DNA of 64,000 nucleotides from Clostridiales bacterium (lineage in GTDB: Bacteria; Bacillota; Clostridia; Oscillospirales; Acutalibacteraceae): NCBI GenBank assembly GCA_024684435.1, contig JAIKWV010000037.1, forward strand, positions 28,774 to 92,773, written 5' to 3'. A program made the translations under genes and the position numbers. Positions within the stretch are counted from its first letter, which is position 1; the number at the start of each line of letters is the position of its first letter. Shown in pieces: positions 56,281 to 63,622 of the stretch. The notes under the pieces were generated by a model. It was not told the DNA's origin. It saw nothing but the letters and a program-made list of their open reading frames with translations, and did no database searches.

Positions 56281-56994
56281 ATGATCGACAAATTTTTGGA
56301 AGTTATAAAAAACAATAAGAACATTGTATTTTTCGGAGGAGCCGGCGTTTCCACCGAAAGCGGTATCCCGGATTTCAGGAGCGTTGACGGTCTGTACAGT
56401 CAAAAATATGACTATCCTCCCGAGGAGATACTCAGCCACTCTTTTTTCATCAGAAACACCGAGTATTTTTACAACTTCTACCGCAACAAGATGATATGCA
56501 AAACCGCCAAACCCAATGCCGCGCATATAAAGCTTGCAGAGCTTGAGCAGGCAGGCAAGCTCAACGCCGTTGTAACACAGAATATCGACGGTCTTCACCA
56601 GATGGCGGGAAGCAAAACCGTTTATGAGCTTCACGGTTCGGTACACAGGAATTACTGCATGAAATGCGGAAAATTTTATGACGCGGATTTTATACTCAAC
56701 AGCACCGGCATCCCCCGCTGTTCCTGCGGCGGCACAGTCAAGCCCGATGTAGTTCTTTATGAGGAAGGACTTGACGATATGACCGTGCGCAAGGCAGTAG
56801 GCGCAATAGCCGGAGCTGATGTTCTCATCATTGCCGGCACAAGTCTTTCTGTCTACCCTGCCGCCGGTATGGTAAGATACTTTAACGGCTCTGAGCTGAT
56901 ACTCATCAACCGCGCCTCTACGCCCATAGATAATGAGGCAAGCATCGTTATCCACGAAAAGGTTGGCGAAGTGTTTTCAAAAATCGAGATTTAG
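56281..56994 (+). CDS. cobB: NAD-dependent protein deacylase (sirtuin)
   Basis: A 237-residue Sir2 enzyme removing acetyl or other acyl groups from lysines. It shows GGAGVSTESGIPDFRS (NAD site), TQNIDGLHQMAG, the catalytic His in ELHGSVHRN and a Cys4 zinc site (YCMKCGKFY, RCSCGG). ATG 56281 follows AGGGGTGA. There is no Tyr/Arg pair clearly marking desuccinylase preference that I can place, so acyl specificity is left open. It precedes sigG. Confidence 0.95.
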   Translation: MIDKFLEVIKNNKNIVFFGGAGVSTESGIPDFRSVDGLYSQKYDYPPEEILSHSFFIRNTEYFYNFYRNKMICKTAKPNAAHIKLAELEQAGKLNAVVTQNIDGLHQMAGSKTVYELHGSVHRNYCMKCGKFYDADFILNSTGIPRCSCGGTVKPDVVLYEEGLDDMTVRKAVGAIAGADVLIIAGTSLSVYPAAGMVRYFNGSELILINRASTPIDNEASIVIHEKVGEVFSKIEI

Positions 56995-57018
56995 GTAATT
57001 TTTCCCATACTGATTATT

Positions 57019-57061
57019 CCCCCGCACAATGGTAATAATTTTATTATCAATGTGTCGGGGG
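57019..57061 (+). promoter_or_regulatory. Hairpin terminator that also covers the sigG ribosome site
   Basis: CCCCCGCACA (57019-57028) pairs with TGTGTCGGGGG (57051-57061, one bulged T), with an inner A/T stem (GGTAATAA/TTATTATC). The 3' strand GGGGG is the only Shine-Dalgarno-like sequence before the sigG ATG at 57072. The T-run after it is interrupted (TATTTCTTT). Confidence 0.7.
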
Positions 57062-57071
57062 TATTTCTTTA

Positions 57072-57842
57072 ATGTACTACAACAAGGTGGAAATATGTGG
57101 GGTCAATACATCAAAGTTGAAGGTACTCAATGACAGTGAGAAAAAGACGCTTTTAAAGCTTGCAAGGCAAGGCAGTAAAAGCGCACGGGAAGAACTGATA
57201 AACGGCAATTTAAGGCTGGTACTCAGCGTTATACAGCGATTCACCAACAGGGACGAAAACCTTGACGACCTGTTTCAGGTGGGCTGTATAGGGCTGATAA
57301 AAGCAATAGATAACTTTGACGTTAATCAAAACGTTAAGCTCTCCACCTACGCCGTTCCCATGATAATAGGCGAAATAAGGCGATATCTGCGGGACAATAA
57401 TTCAGTCAGGGTCAGCAGATCCATGCGGGACACGGCATATCACGCCATGCAGGCAAAGGAAAGGCTCACCGATAAGTTGAAGAGAGAGCCCACGGTGGAA
57501 GAAATAGCGGAGGAACTGGGCACAAAAAAGGAAAACGTAGTGCTGGCTCTTGAATCCATTGTTGACCCGGTCTCGCTTTACGAACCGGTTTATTCAGACG
57601 GGAATGACACGATATATGTAATGGATCAGATCGGCGACAGCCATACCGATGATAACTGGATCGATGAAATAACCTTTAAGCAGTCAATAGCCGAGCTTGA
57701 TCCCCGGGAAAAGCGGATACTGTATCTAAGATTTTTAAAGGGCAAAACTCAAATGGAGGTCGCCGGAGAAATAGGAATATCCCAAGCGCAGGTCTCCCGC
57801 CTGGAAAAGGGCGCAATAAAGCACATAAAAAGCAAAATATAA
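57072..57842 (+). CDS. sigG: Sporulation sigma factor SigG (forespore, late)
   Basis: A 256-residue sigma-70-family factor. The N-terminus YYNKVEICGVNTSKLKVL is the SigG signature that binds the anti-sigma factor. Region 2 is NGNLRLVLSVIQRFTNRDEN with DDLFQVGCIGLIKAIDNFD, and the region 4 helix-turn-helix is GKTQMEVAGEIGISQAQVSR. It directs late forespore genes. In Bacillus it follows spoIIGA-sigE; here it follows a sirtuin gene instead. Translation may be restrained by the hairpin covering its ribosome site. Confidence 0.96.
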   Translation: MYYNKVEICGVNTSKLKVLNDSEKKTLLKLARQGSKSAREELINGNLRLVLSVIQRFTNRDENLDDLFQVGCIGLIKAIDNFDVNQNVKLSTYAVPMIIGEIRRYLRDNNSVRVSRSMRDTAYHAMQAKERLTDKLKREPTVEEIAEELGTKKENVVLALESIVDPVSLYEPVYSDGNDTIYVMDQIGDSHTDDNWIDEITFKQSIAELDPREKRILYLRFLKGKTQMEVAGEIGISQAQVSRLEKGAIKHIKSKI

Positions 57843-57858
57843 AACACGGCATAAAATA

Positions 57859-57889
57859 ACGGAGCGGTGTCCCGCTCCGTGTTTGTTTA
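57859..57889 (+). terminator. Intrinsic terminator after sigG
   Basis: ACGGAGCGG (57859-57867) and CCGCTCCGT (57872-57880) form a 9-bp stem followed by GTTTGTTTATT. It separates sigG from the convergent trkH gene. Confidence 0.87.
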
Positions 57890-59359
57890 TTAGCCGTGCC
57901 GTTTCCATGTATTGAAGTTGAAGAGAAGCAGTATTGGGAAGATCTCAAGCCTGCCCAAAAGCATATCAAGTGAAAGAATTATCTTTGAAAATGCTCCGTA
58001 AACAGAATAATTGCGGGAAGCGCCCACAAGCTCTATACCGGGGCCTATGTTGTTAAAACAAGCAAGAACAGCAGAAAGATTGGTTCCTGTTGTCAGACCG
58101 TCAAGAGATATCAGCAAAAAGCTTATAAGGCAGATCGAACAGTACACCGAAAGATATGCGTGGGTACCGTTTATTATTTTTTCATCTACCACACGTTCAT
58201 TGACCTGAATAGCCCACACCTGTCTGGGATGTATAGCCTTTATTGTATTGCGCTTGATGCTCTTGAAAAGCAGGGATATCCTTATTACCTTCATGCCGCC
58301 TCCCGTGCTTCCCGCGCAGGCGCCGACGCACATCAGTACCAACAGTATCGACTTTGAGAACGAAGGCCAAAGGTCAAAATCACAGGTGCTGAATCCGGTG
58401 GTGGTCATTATACTGCTCACCTGGAAAGCCGCTTCGTGCAGCGCTGATCTGAAGGTGCCGTATGTCTCAGGCATACTCACATAAATATTCAAACTTATGC
58501 TGACTACGGACAAGAAAACAAGAAATATATATGCTCGAAGCTCTTCATCCTTGAAAACGGAACTGAACTTTCTCAGGATCAAAAGATAATAGATATTGAA
58601 GTTGACGCCGAAAAGCAGCATAAATACGGTGGTCACATTCTGAAGATAAGCACTGTAACCTGCCAGACTCGTGTTTTTTACTCCAAAACCGCCTGTACCC
58701 GCAGTGCCGAAAGCGGTACACATACTGTCAAATACCGGCATACCGCCCGCCAACAGGAAGCAAAAACAAAGGAAGGTCAGCGCAAAATATATTCCGTAGA
58801 GGATAAGCGCCGTATGGTGTATCTTCGGCGTAAACTTTCCCGGGCTGGGTCCGGGGCTTTCGGCTCTCAACAAATATACGTTTGAGCCTGAGTTCTTGCC
58901 TATTACGGGGATAACGGCAAGCAGGAATACCAGCATGCCCATACCGCCTATCCAGTGGGTAAAACTGCGCCAGAACAAAATACCTCTTGACAGGGATTCA
59001 ACATCGCCCAATATAGAAGCTCCCGTGGTGGTAAAACCGGAAACGGTCTCAAATACCGCGTTTATGTAATTGGGTATCTGTTTACTGATAAAAAACGGAA
59101 GAGCCCCGAAAAGCGACATGACGATCCATGAGAGACCGGTGGTGACCAGACCCTCCTGAGCATAGAAGTCCTTGCGTGTGTTCTTAACAAACTTAAGCAC
59201 GATAAGACCGATAGCCGCTACTAAAACGATGGTTATCATAAAGCTGTGCGCCACTTTCATGTCGCCGTCGGATATCGCGATAAACATGGACGGCAGCATC
59301 AAAACAGACTCAGCAAGCAATATCATCGCAATAATACGGGAGATAAGCTTAATGTTCAT
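57890..59359 (-). CDS. trkH: Potassium uptake protein TrkH
   Basis: A 489-residue channel-like potassium importer with the four-fold repeated pore arrangement. Pore segments such as VSGFTTTGASIL, GTAGTGGFGVKN and TTTGFSTCDFD carry the selectivity-filter glycines; GACAGSTGGGMKVIRI is characteristic of TrkH/KtrB. GAGGAG precedes the ATG. It lies 19 bases downstream of trkA and forms a two-gene unit with it. Confidence 0.95.
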   Translation of the reverse strand: MNIKLISRIIAMILLAESVLMLPSMFIAISDGDMKVAHSFMITIVLVAAIGLIVLKFVKNTRKDFYAQEGLVTTGLSWIVMSLFGALPFFISKQIPNYINAVFETVSGFTTTGASILGDVESLSRGILFWRSFTHWIGGMGMLVFLLAVIPVIGKNSGSNVYLLRAESPGPSPGKFTPKIHHTALILYGIYFALTFLCFCFLLAGGMPVFDSMCTAFGTAGTGGFGVKNTSLAGYSAYLQNVTTVFMLLFGVNFNIYYLLILRKFSSVFKDEELRAYIFLVFLSVVSISLNIYVSMPETYGTFRSALHEAAFQVSSIMTTTGFSTCDFDLWPSFSKSILLVLMCVGACAGSTGGGMKVIRISLLFKSIKRNTIKAIHPRQVWAIQVNERVVDEKIINGTHAYLSVYCSICLISFLLISLDGLTTGTNLSAVLACFNNIGPGIELVGASRNYSVYGAFSKIILSLDMLLGRLEIFPILLLFNFNTWKRHG

Positions 59360-59378
59360 CTGAAAATCTCCTCATATC

Positions 59379-60740
59379 TCATATATTGAAAATATCATTC
59401 AGCTGAAGTATCGGTGTTCCTGTGGCATTGACGACTATTATCGTGTCACCCACAGTAAACGCCGAATTACCGTCCGGGATAACCGTTTTACCCTTATGGC
59501 TAATACAGGAAATAAGGATATTTTTCTTTATATTTACACTTTTAAGGGGGGTATTGGTGAAGTATGTGCCTTCATTAACTCTGAATTCCAGAGCCTCCGC
59601 CCTGCCGCCGGCTATATGGTGAAGTGTTACCGCCGCGCCGGTTTGGTTCTGCAGCGCGCGGACATACTGCACGATGCTGGCGCTGCACAGCTCCTCGGGA
59701 TTGATTATGCGGTTTATGCCTATATCCTCAAGGAACCCGGTGGATTCCATTCGGTTTACCTTTGTAAACACCTGAGGCACACCTCGTGACGCGGCATAAA
59801 GGGACATGATTATATTTATCTCATCCAGACCGGTCAGGGCAACAAGGGCGTTTGTCTGAGCCAGACCTTCGCTGTCAAGCACCTCCTGGGATGAACCGTC
59901 CGCATTGATAATAGCCGCTTCCGGTATCTGGCGGGAAAGTAAGCGGCAACGCTCCTCGTCCTGCTCGATTATTTTCACCTTGATACCGGCGGAGATAAGA
60001 CTCTTTGCAAGAAAATGGCTGATCCTTCCTCCGCCTATTATCATAACGTGCTTGGTCTTTTTTGTTATGATATTAAGGCTCGCCAGCAGGGTGGATAAAA
60101 CGTTTGTGGGGGCCGTAACGTAAATGTGGTCGTTTTCTTTTATGGTGTCGTTACCGCCGAGTATAGCCACGTTTCCGTCACGTACCACGGCACAGATCAG
60201 CACCTTGCATTTTAAGACATCGGACAGCTTGCTGAGCTGAACCCCGCAAAGCACGGAATCGCCGGGAATAAGGAGCTCCACTATCTCTACCCTGCCCTTT
60301 GCAAAGGTCTCACGCTTAAGGAACCCGGGAAATTGCAAAAGCCGGAATATTTCCTTGGCGGCGTTGCCCTCCGGGTTTATTGTCATCGACAGACCGAAAT
60401 CCTCACGCATCTCATAACACTGGTGCAGGTATTCAAGTGAACGGACACGGGCAATGGTATGTAAATTCGGATTGAGCTTACGCGCCGTAAAACAGCAAAG
60501 AAGATTTATTTCATCGGAGTTCGTGGCGGCAATAAGCAGCTCCGCCTCCTCCACCTGAGCCTCGCTCAGGGTTTTCATTGTAACACAGTTTCCCTCTATG
60601 GGGAGCACATCAAACAGCTGTGAATTGTTTTCCAACACTTCCGGATCTGAGTCAATAACTACAAGCTCGTGACCTTCCTGTGACAGTAACCTGGTAAGCG
60701 CATGACCTACCTTACCGTCACCTGCAATTATTATCTTCAT
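59379..60740 (-). CDS. trkA: Trk system potassium uptake regulatory protein TrkA
   Basis: A 453-residue cytoplasmic gating subunit with two RCK modules. Each has an N-terminal Rossmann domain (MKIIIAGDGKVGHALTRLLS near 1 and VMIIGGGRISHFLAKSLISAG near 228) and a TrkA-C domain. NADH/ATP binding to it opens TrkH. ATG 60740 is used because it starts the canonical MKIII sequence behind AGGA; a longer start at 60791 adds an unrelated peptide. Confidence 0.95.
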   Translation of the reverse strand: MKIIIAGDGKVGHALTRLLSQEGHELVVIDSDPEVLENNSQLFDVLPIEGNCVTMKTLSEAQVEEAELLIAATNSDEINLLCCFTARKLNPNLHTIARVRSLEYLHQCYEMREDFGLSMTINPEGNAAKEIFRLLQFPGFLKRETFAKGRVEIVELLIPGDSVLCGVQLSKLSDVLKCKVLICAVVRDGNVAILGGNDTIKENDHIYVTAPTNVLSTLLASLNIITKKTKHVMIIGGGRISHFLAKSLISAGIKVKIIEQDEERCRLLSRQIPEAAIINADGSSQEVLDSEGLAQTNALVALTGLDEINIIMSLYAASRGVPQVFTKVNRMESTGFLEDIGINRIINPEELCSASIVQYVRALQNQTGAAVTLHHIAGGRAEALEFRVNEGTYFTNTPLKSVNIKKNILISCISHKGKTVIPDGNSAFTVGDTIIVVNATGTPILQLNDIFNI

Positions 60741-60960
60741 AAAAAATCCTGTTTTTCCGGGAAATGACCGGTCAAAACATTCCTTTCTCAATATTCTTGA
60801 AGTATCGTATATTGAAATATATTATATTACTAAAGCCGATATTAGTCAAGTATTGACGTTTGACCTGTTCCGGTCTTATTATTTCACAAAAATAAATACC
60901 GATCAAACCGCCTTGAATAAACCGGAATGATTTATTATAATAATCTGGCAATGCGCCATA

Positions 60961-61254
60961 TTCAGGCGTACATACCCTCCTATCCTGTGGGTACAGCAGA
61001 TGATATTGCAAAGATGATAACAGATTTTATTCCCATTGCCAGAGCTGTCAAAGGAGATAAAGAGCAAAACAGCCTATGCCCTGACGGATACCTTCATGGT
61101 GTTCCATTGCGGCAACACACCTTCCTGCAAAATGTGCGCTGACAGAGCGGTGAAATATCAGCATACGAAGTATTCCGCTTTCTCGACGTACAGGACATCT
61201 CTTACAATCAACCCAAAGCCCTGCCCTACCCCACGGAAAATCCGTTTGATTGAT
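60961..61254 (+). pseudogene. Decayed C-terminal fragment of an L-fucose isomerase-like gene
   Basis: Two reading frames must be joined to recover a protein match. One gives ALTDTFMVFHCGNTPSCKM near 61079-61135, the other gives AYEVFRFLDVQDISYNQPKA followed by LPYPTENPFD and a stop near 61161-61254. Both segments look like parts of the L-fucose isomerase family found in Clostridia, where a longer stretch normally separates them, so about 100 residues are deleted and the frame is broken. The upstream IQAYIPSYPVGTADDIAKMI (60961 onward) is open in a third frame and may be unrelated. The identification is from memory of the family and needs a search. Confidence 0.62.
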
Positions 61255-61365
61255 AACGCTGTAAAAATCAGTCTGTAAAATGACATTAAAAAACCTGTGT
61301 ATAAATTACAAAAACGATCACGCGATCACCTGATAGAATAAAAACAAAAAATATCCTTTTTTCGG

Positions 61366-61394
61366 TTGACATACGCACAACTCTTTGATAAAAT
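61366..61394 (+). promoter_or_regulatory. Sigma-A promoter for tRNA-Ser
   Basis: Consensus TTGACA (61366-61371), a 17-base spacer, then TAAAAT (61389-61394), 22 bases before the tRNA. Confidence 0.82.
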
Positions 61395-61416
61395 ATCAGG
61401 GTAATTCAATACACAT

Positions 61417-61505
61417 GGAAGCGTATCGAAGTGGTCATAACGGGCCTGACTCGAAATCAGGTAGTCCTCACGGGCTCGTGGGTTCGAATCCCACCGCTTC
61501 CGCCA
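61417..61505 (+). tRNA. tRNA-Ser (anticodon CGA)
   Basis: An 89-base class II tRNA with encoded CCA. The acceptor stem is GGAAGCG (61417-61423) with CGCTTCC (61495-61501), then G and CCA. The anticodon stem-loop is CCTGA-CTCGAAA-TCAGG with CGA at 61452-61454, reading UCG. A long variable arm follows, and the T-loop is GGTTCGAATCC. These features identify serine. Confidence 0.97.
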
Positions 61506-61506
61506 G

Positions 61507-61547
61507 AGCGAAAATCCTGCCGCATAGCGCGACAGGATTTTCGCTTT
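61507..61547 (+). terminator. Intrinsic terminator after tRNA-Ser
   Basis: A perfect 13-bp stem, AGCGAAAATCCTG (61507-61519) with CAGGATTTTCGCT (61533-61545). The T tail is short. Confidence 0.75.
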
Positions 61548-61616
61548 CAAGTTTTCAGTATTCAGTATTCATTAAACAGCGACAGGATTTTACTGCTTCA
61601 TTTTTATATCAAAATC

Positions 61617-61659
61617 CCCTCTGTGGTAGTTGTTTCTATTCTACCATAGGGGGCATTTT
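61617..61659. terminator. Bidirectional terminator between tRNA-Ser and the membrane cassette
   Basis: Left arm CCCTCTGTGGTAG (61617-61629) and right arm CTACCATAGGGGG (61641-61653) give 13 pairs including two G-T wobbles. ATTTTTCT follows on the plus strand and ATTTTGAT on the minus strand. It would end the minus-strand membrane operon. The rest of 61548-61717 shows only a repeat of GCGACAGGATTTT and no gene. Confidence 0.78.
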
Positions 61660-61717
61660 TCTACTGTACATTTTTTACGGACTTGTTTATCCTGCTGAGG
61701 CGGAGATTTTTACTCAA

Positions 61718-62062
61718 TTATCGAAAAAAATCCGGATACAGCATCAGCCCGACTGCAAATGAAAACAGATTAGCGGCTAATGATGTAAACAGCAATCTTT
61801 TTCTGCTTCCATTTATAAGCATTATATACAACCATGCTTCTGTCAAAACAACCGTCAGCTCAACAGCGATCAATAAAATCCATGATTTGAAATAATCCAA
61901 ATCCCTCGTAAAAGCCGCAAACGTCAAATTTGCTGCCGGATTTGTTAAAACGTTACATAAAACACTAATAAGAACACTGTACAAACTTTTATTTATAATA
62001 GCTACAATAAAAGATTCCAGGATAATTGTAATTATCAGCGGTTTAAATATACTTAACAACAT
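61718..62062 (-). CDS. Small uncharacterised membrane protein
   Basis: A 114-residue protein with three or four hydrophobic helices (about 5-25, 30-48, 61-82, 88-108). The middle holds a conserved-looking LCNVLTNPAANLTF and a glutamate in the third helix (AVELTVVLTEAWLYIML). I have seen this kind of 'NVLTNP...E...EA' pattern in small unnamed Firmicute membrane proteins, but it has no known function. It lies 2 bases downstream of the next membrane gene and is the last gene of the cassette. Confidence 0.7.
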   Translation of the reverse strand: MLLSIFKPLIITIILESFIVAIINKSLYSVLISVLCNVLTNPAANLTFAAFTRDLDYFKSWILLIAVELTVVLTEAWLYIMLINGSRKRLLFTSLAANLFSFAVGLMLYPDFFR

Positions 62063-62064
62063 AT

Positions 62065-62334
62065 TTAATTAATATAATCAAAAGGCATAGGACCACCTCT
62101 TGGCGCATTGGCATCACTATAAAGTAAATACAGCTGTACTCCAAGTATAATACAACTTATTACTACAGAAATTATTATAGGGATCCAGTTTGTTTTTTTA
62201 TTCCGTTTTTTATTGACTGCAGCGATAATACTAATTACCGCAGCTAAAAAAAGACAATATACAACAAAAATGATTATTACTGTTATTTTACTCTCAAAAA
62301 TAGGATCAATTAGCGAAATCATATCAAGCAACAT
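62065..62334 (-). CDS. Small uncharacterised membrane protein
   Basis: An 89-residue protein with three hydrophobic stretches (about 1-12, 18-40, 51-72) and a proline-rich C-terminus (ANAPRGGPMPFDYIN). ATG 62334 follows GGAAGTG with six-base spacing, within the end of the MFS gene. The C-terminal PRGGPMPFDYIN tail suggests an extracellular or lumenal end. No function is recognised. It is co-transcribed with the MFS gene and the 114-residue protein. Confidence 0.68.
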   Translation of the reverse strand: MLLDMISLIDPIFESKITVIIIFVVYCLFLAAVISIIAAVNKKRNKKTNWIPIIISVVISCIILGVQLYLLYSDANAPRGGPMPFDYIN

Positions 62335-63373
62335 TTTTATCACTTCCTTTTTTATTATTTGCGCACTTATAAAAACAAAATGCAGCCAGTAACGTCAGCA
62401 CAGTTGTAATAATGGATTTTTGAAAAAAAGAATTCGGTTTAAAAAAGAAAATGGGAAACGTACCAACAAACAGACCAACCGTAGTAATACCAAACGAAAG
62501 ACCAGGCATATCTTTAAACTTAGAGACCAGAATGCCGAGAGTCGGCGCCATCGTCATACTAAAAAGTGTCAGTCCGAAAAGTGACAATACTGCGTTGTTA
62601 TTACCAAAAAGCAAAAACGGAATCGAAAGGCACAATGACAGAACTGAGACATTCTTTGTGCCGAAAAAATCTGACATTATTCCGCCAAAGCCTTTGCCTA
62701 TACCCATAAAAATAAACATAGCGGCTTATTCTTTGGTAGTATCATTCCACCGCATGGGTATCGAATATCCGACATACGCACGTACAGCAACTGTAACAAA
62801 CATCATTATAATTATGACTTTAAATGAAGCAGGTGAAGCATATGAAAAATCAGTTGCATGAAACTGATAATCGTTTTTTATCTGAATAATAATATCGCTG
62901 ACCAAGGCAAGCAGCAACAAAATCAAAACAAAATATTTTGCAAAACTGAAATTGTTTAAAGCAAGGATCTGACCGAGAATAACACCGAAAGAACCTCCGC
63001 CTACAAATACACCTGCCGGTCCTATTTTATCTGACGCTGATCTGAGTGTGGCCTCGGCTCCGGAAATATGAACTACAGCATTGCCTAATGCAATCATCGT
63101 AATAAAAATCCAGTTCTGTTTTATAAATAATGAAATGCCGATCATAATCAACCCGATTATTCCAAACTTGATTTTCGGAAAACGATCGTTTATGATACCG
63201 AATATCGACTGCGGCAAAAAAGCGAGTGCGTCGTATATCAACGCGATAAGCACCCAACTGTTCATATTGAAAAATCTTAAGTAGATTTCATAAAAACACA
63301 CTGTTTCGACAGCAAAATGTATAAAACAGTATCCCAATCCGATCCTGTATGCTCTGAAAATTCTATTTTTCAA
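62324..63373 (-). pseudogene. Major facilitator superfamily transporter split by one in-frame stop
   Basis: Read from TTG 63373 (behind AGAGGA), the N-terminal half runs to MRWNDTTKE and a TAA at 62728-62726. The same frame then continues with AAMFIFMGIGKGFGGIMSDF and ends at 62324. No base is inserted or lost. The joined 349-codon frame has the layout of a compact 10-12 helix MFS transporter (loop ALAFLPQSIFGIINDRFPK near 47-65; second-half loop GIGKGFGGIMSDFFG). A single C-to-T change (CAA to TAA) would explain it. The internal ATG at 62719 has no good ribosome site. It could be an inactive gene, rare read-through, or a sequencing error. Confidence 0.75.
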
Positions 63374-63420
63374 ACTATAATCCTCTCAATTATTAAATGC
63401 TTCAATATTATGATTTTTTA

Positions 63421-63449
63421 ATTATAAACTTTTTGTTATAAAAAATCAA
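63421..63449 (-). promoter_or_regulatory. Sigma-A promoter for the membrane cassette
   Basis: On the minus strand TTGATT (63449-63444), a 17-base spacer, then TATAAT (63426-63421), about 48 bases before the TTG start of the MFS gene. Confidence 0.72.
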
Positions 63450-63479
63450 TGCAAAATTATAAGCACCCATCACCTTAAC

Positions 63480-63506
63480 TTGACACGAATAAGCATTACA
63501 TAAAAT
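63480..63506 (+). promoter_or_regulatory. Possible promoter facing spo0A's 3' end
   Basis: TTGACA (63480-63485), a 15-base spacer, then TAAAAT (63501-63506). The spacer is short. No gene of convincing length follows before the terminator at 63586. Confidence 0.45.
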
Positions 63507-63553
63507 GCACACCCCCTTACACAATTAAAGATAGGAAAAAGGGGTGTGCATTT
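63503..63553. repeat. 13-bp inverted repeat with a 25-base loop
   Basis: AAATGCACACCCC (63503-63515) and GGGGTGTGCATTT (63541-63553) are perfectly complementary. The left arm overlaps the -10 of the plus-strand promoter, so it could act as a DNA operator or, with read-through, as an RNA stem. Confidence 0.9.
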
Positions 63554-63585
63554 GTATCAAAACAAGTCGCTGCATTCAAAAAGAA

Positions 63586-63618
63586 CAGCAGACACCTTTC
63601 CCGGGTATCTGCTGCTTT
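63586..63618. terminator. Bidirectional terminator at the end of spo0A
   Basis: CAGCAGACACC (63586-63596) and GGTATCTGCTG (63604-63614) pair with one mismatch. The plus side continues CTTTTATTTT and the minus side GTTCTTTTT, so it serves spo0A and any plus-strand transcript. Confidence 0.85.
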
Positions 63619-63622
63619 TATT

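Noticed and set aside
56086..56955. 289-codon minus-strand frame opposite the sirtuin
   Set aside because: The sirtuin motifs are complete on the plus strand; the antisense frame has no supporting features.
60772..61011. 79-codon minus-strand frame upstream of trkA
   Set aside because: It overlaps the trkA leader, lacks a ribosome site and has no recognisable features.
61326..61550. Short frames running across tRNA-Ser
   Set aside because: They read through the tRNA and its terminator and are incidental.
61507..61600. Mobile-element end suggested by the repeated GCGACAGGATTTT
   Set aside because: The first copy is part of the tRNA terminator stem; the second is a single short direct repeat without an integrase or terminal inverted repeats.
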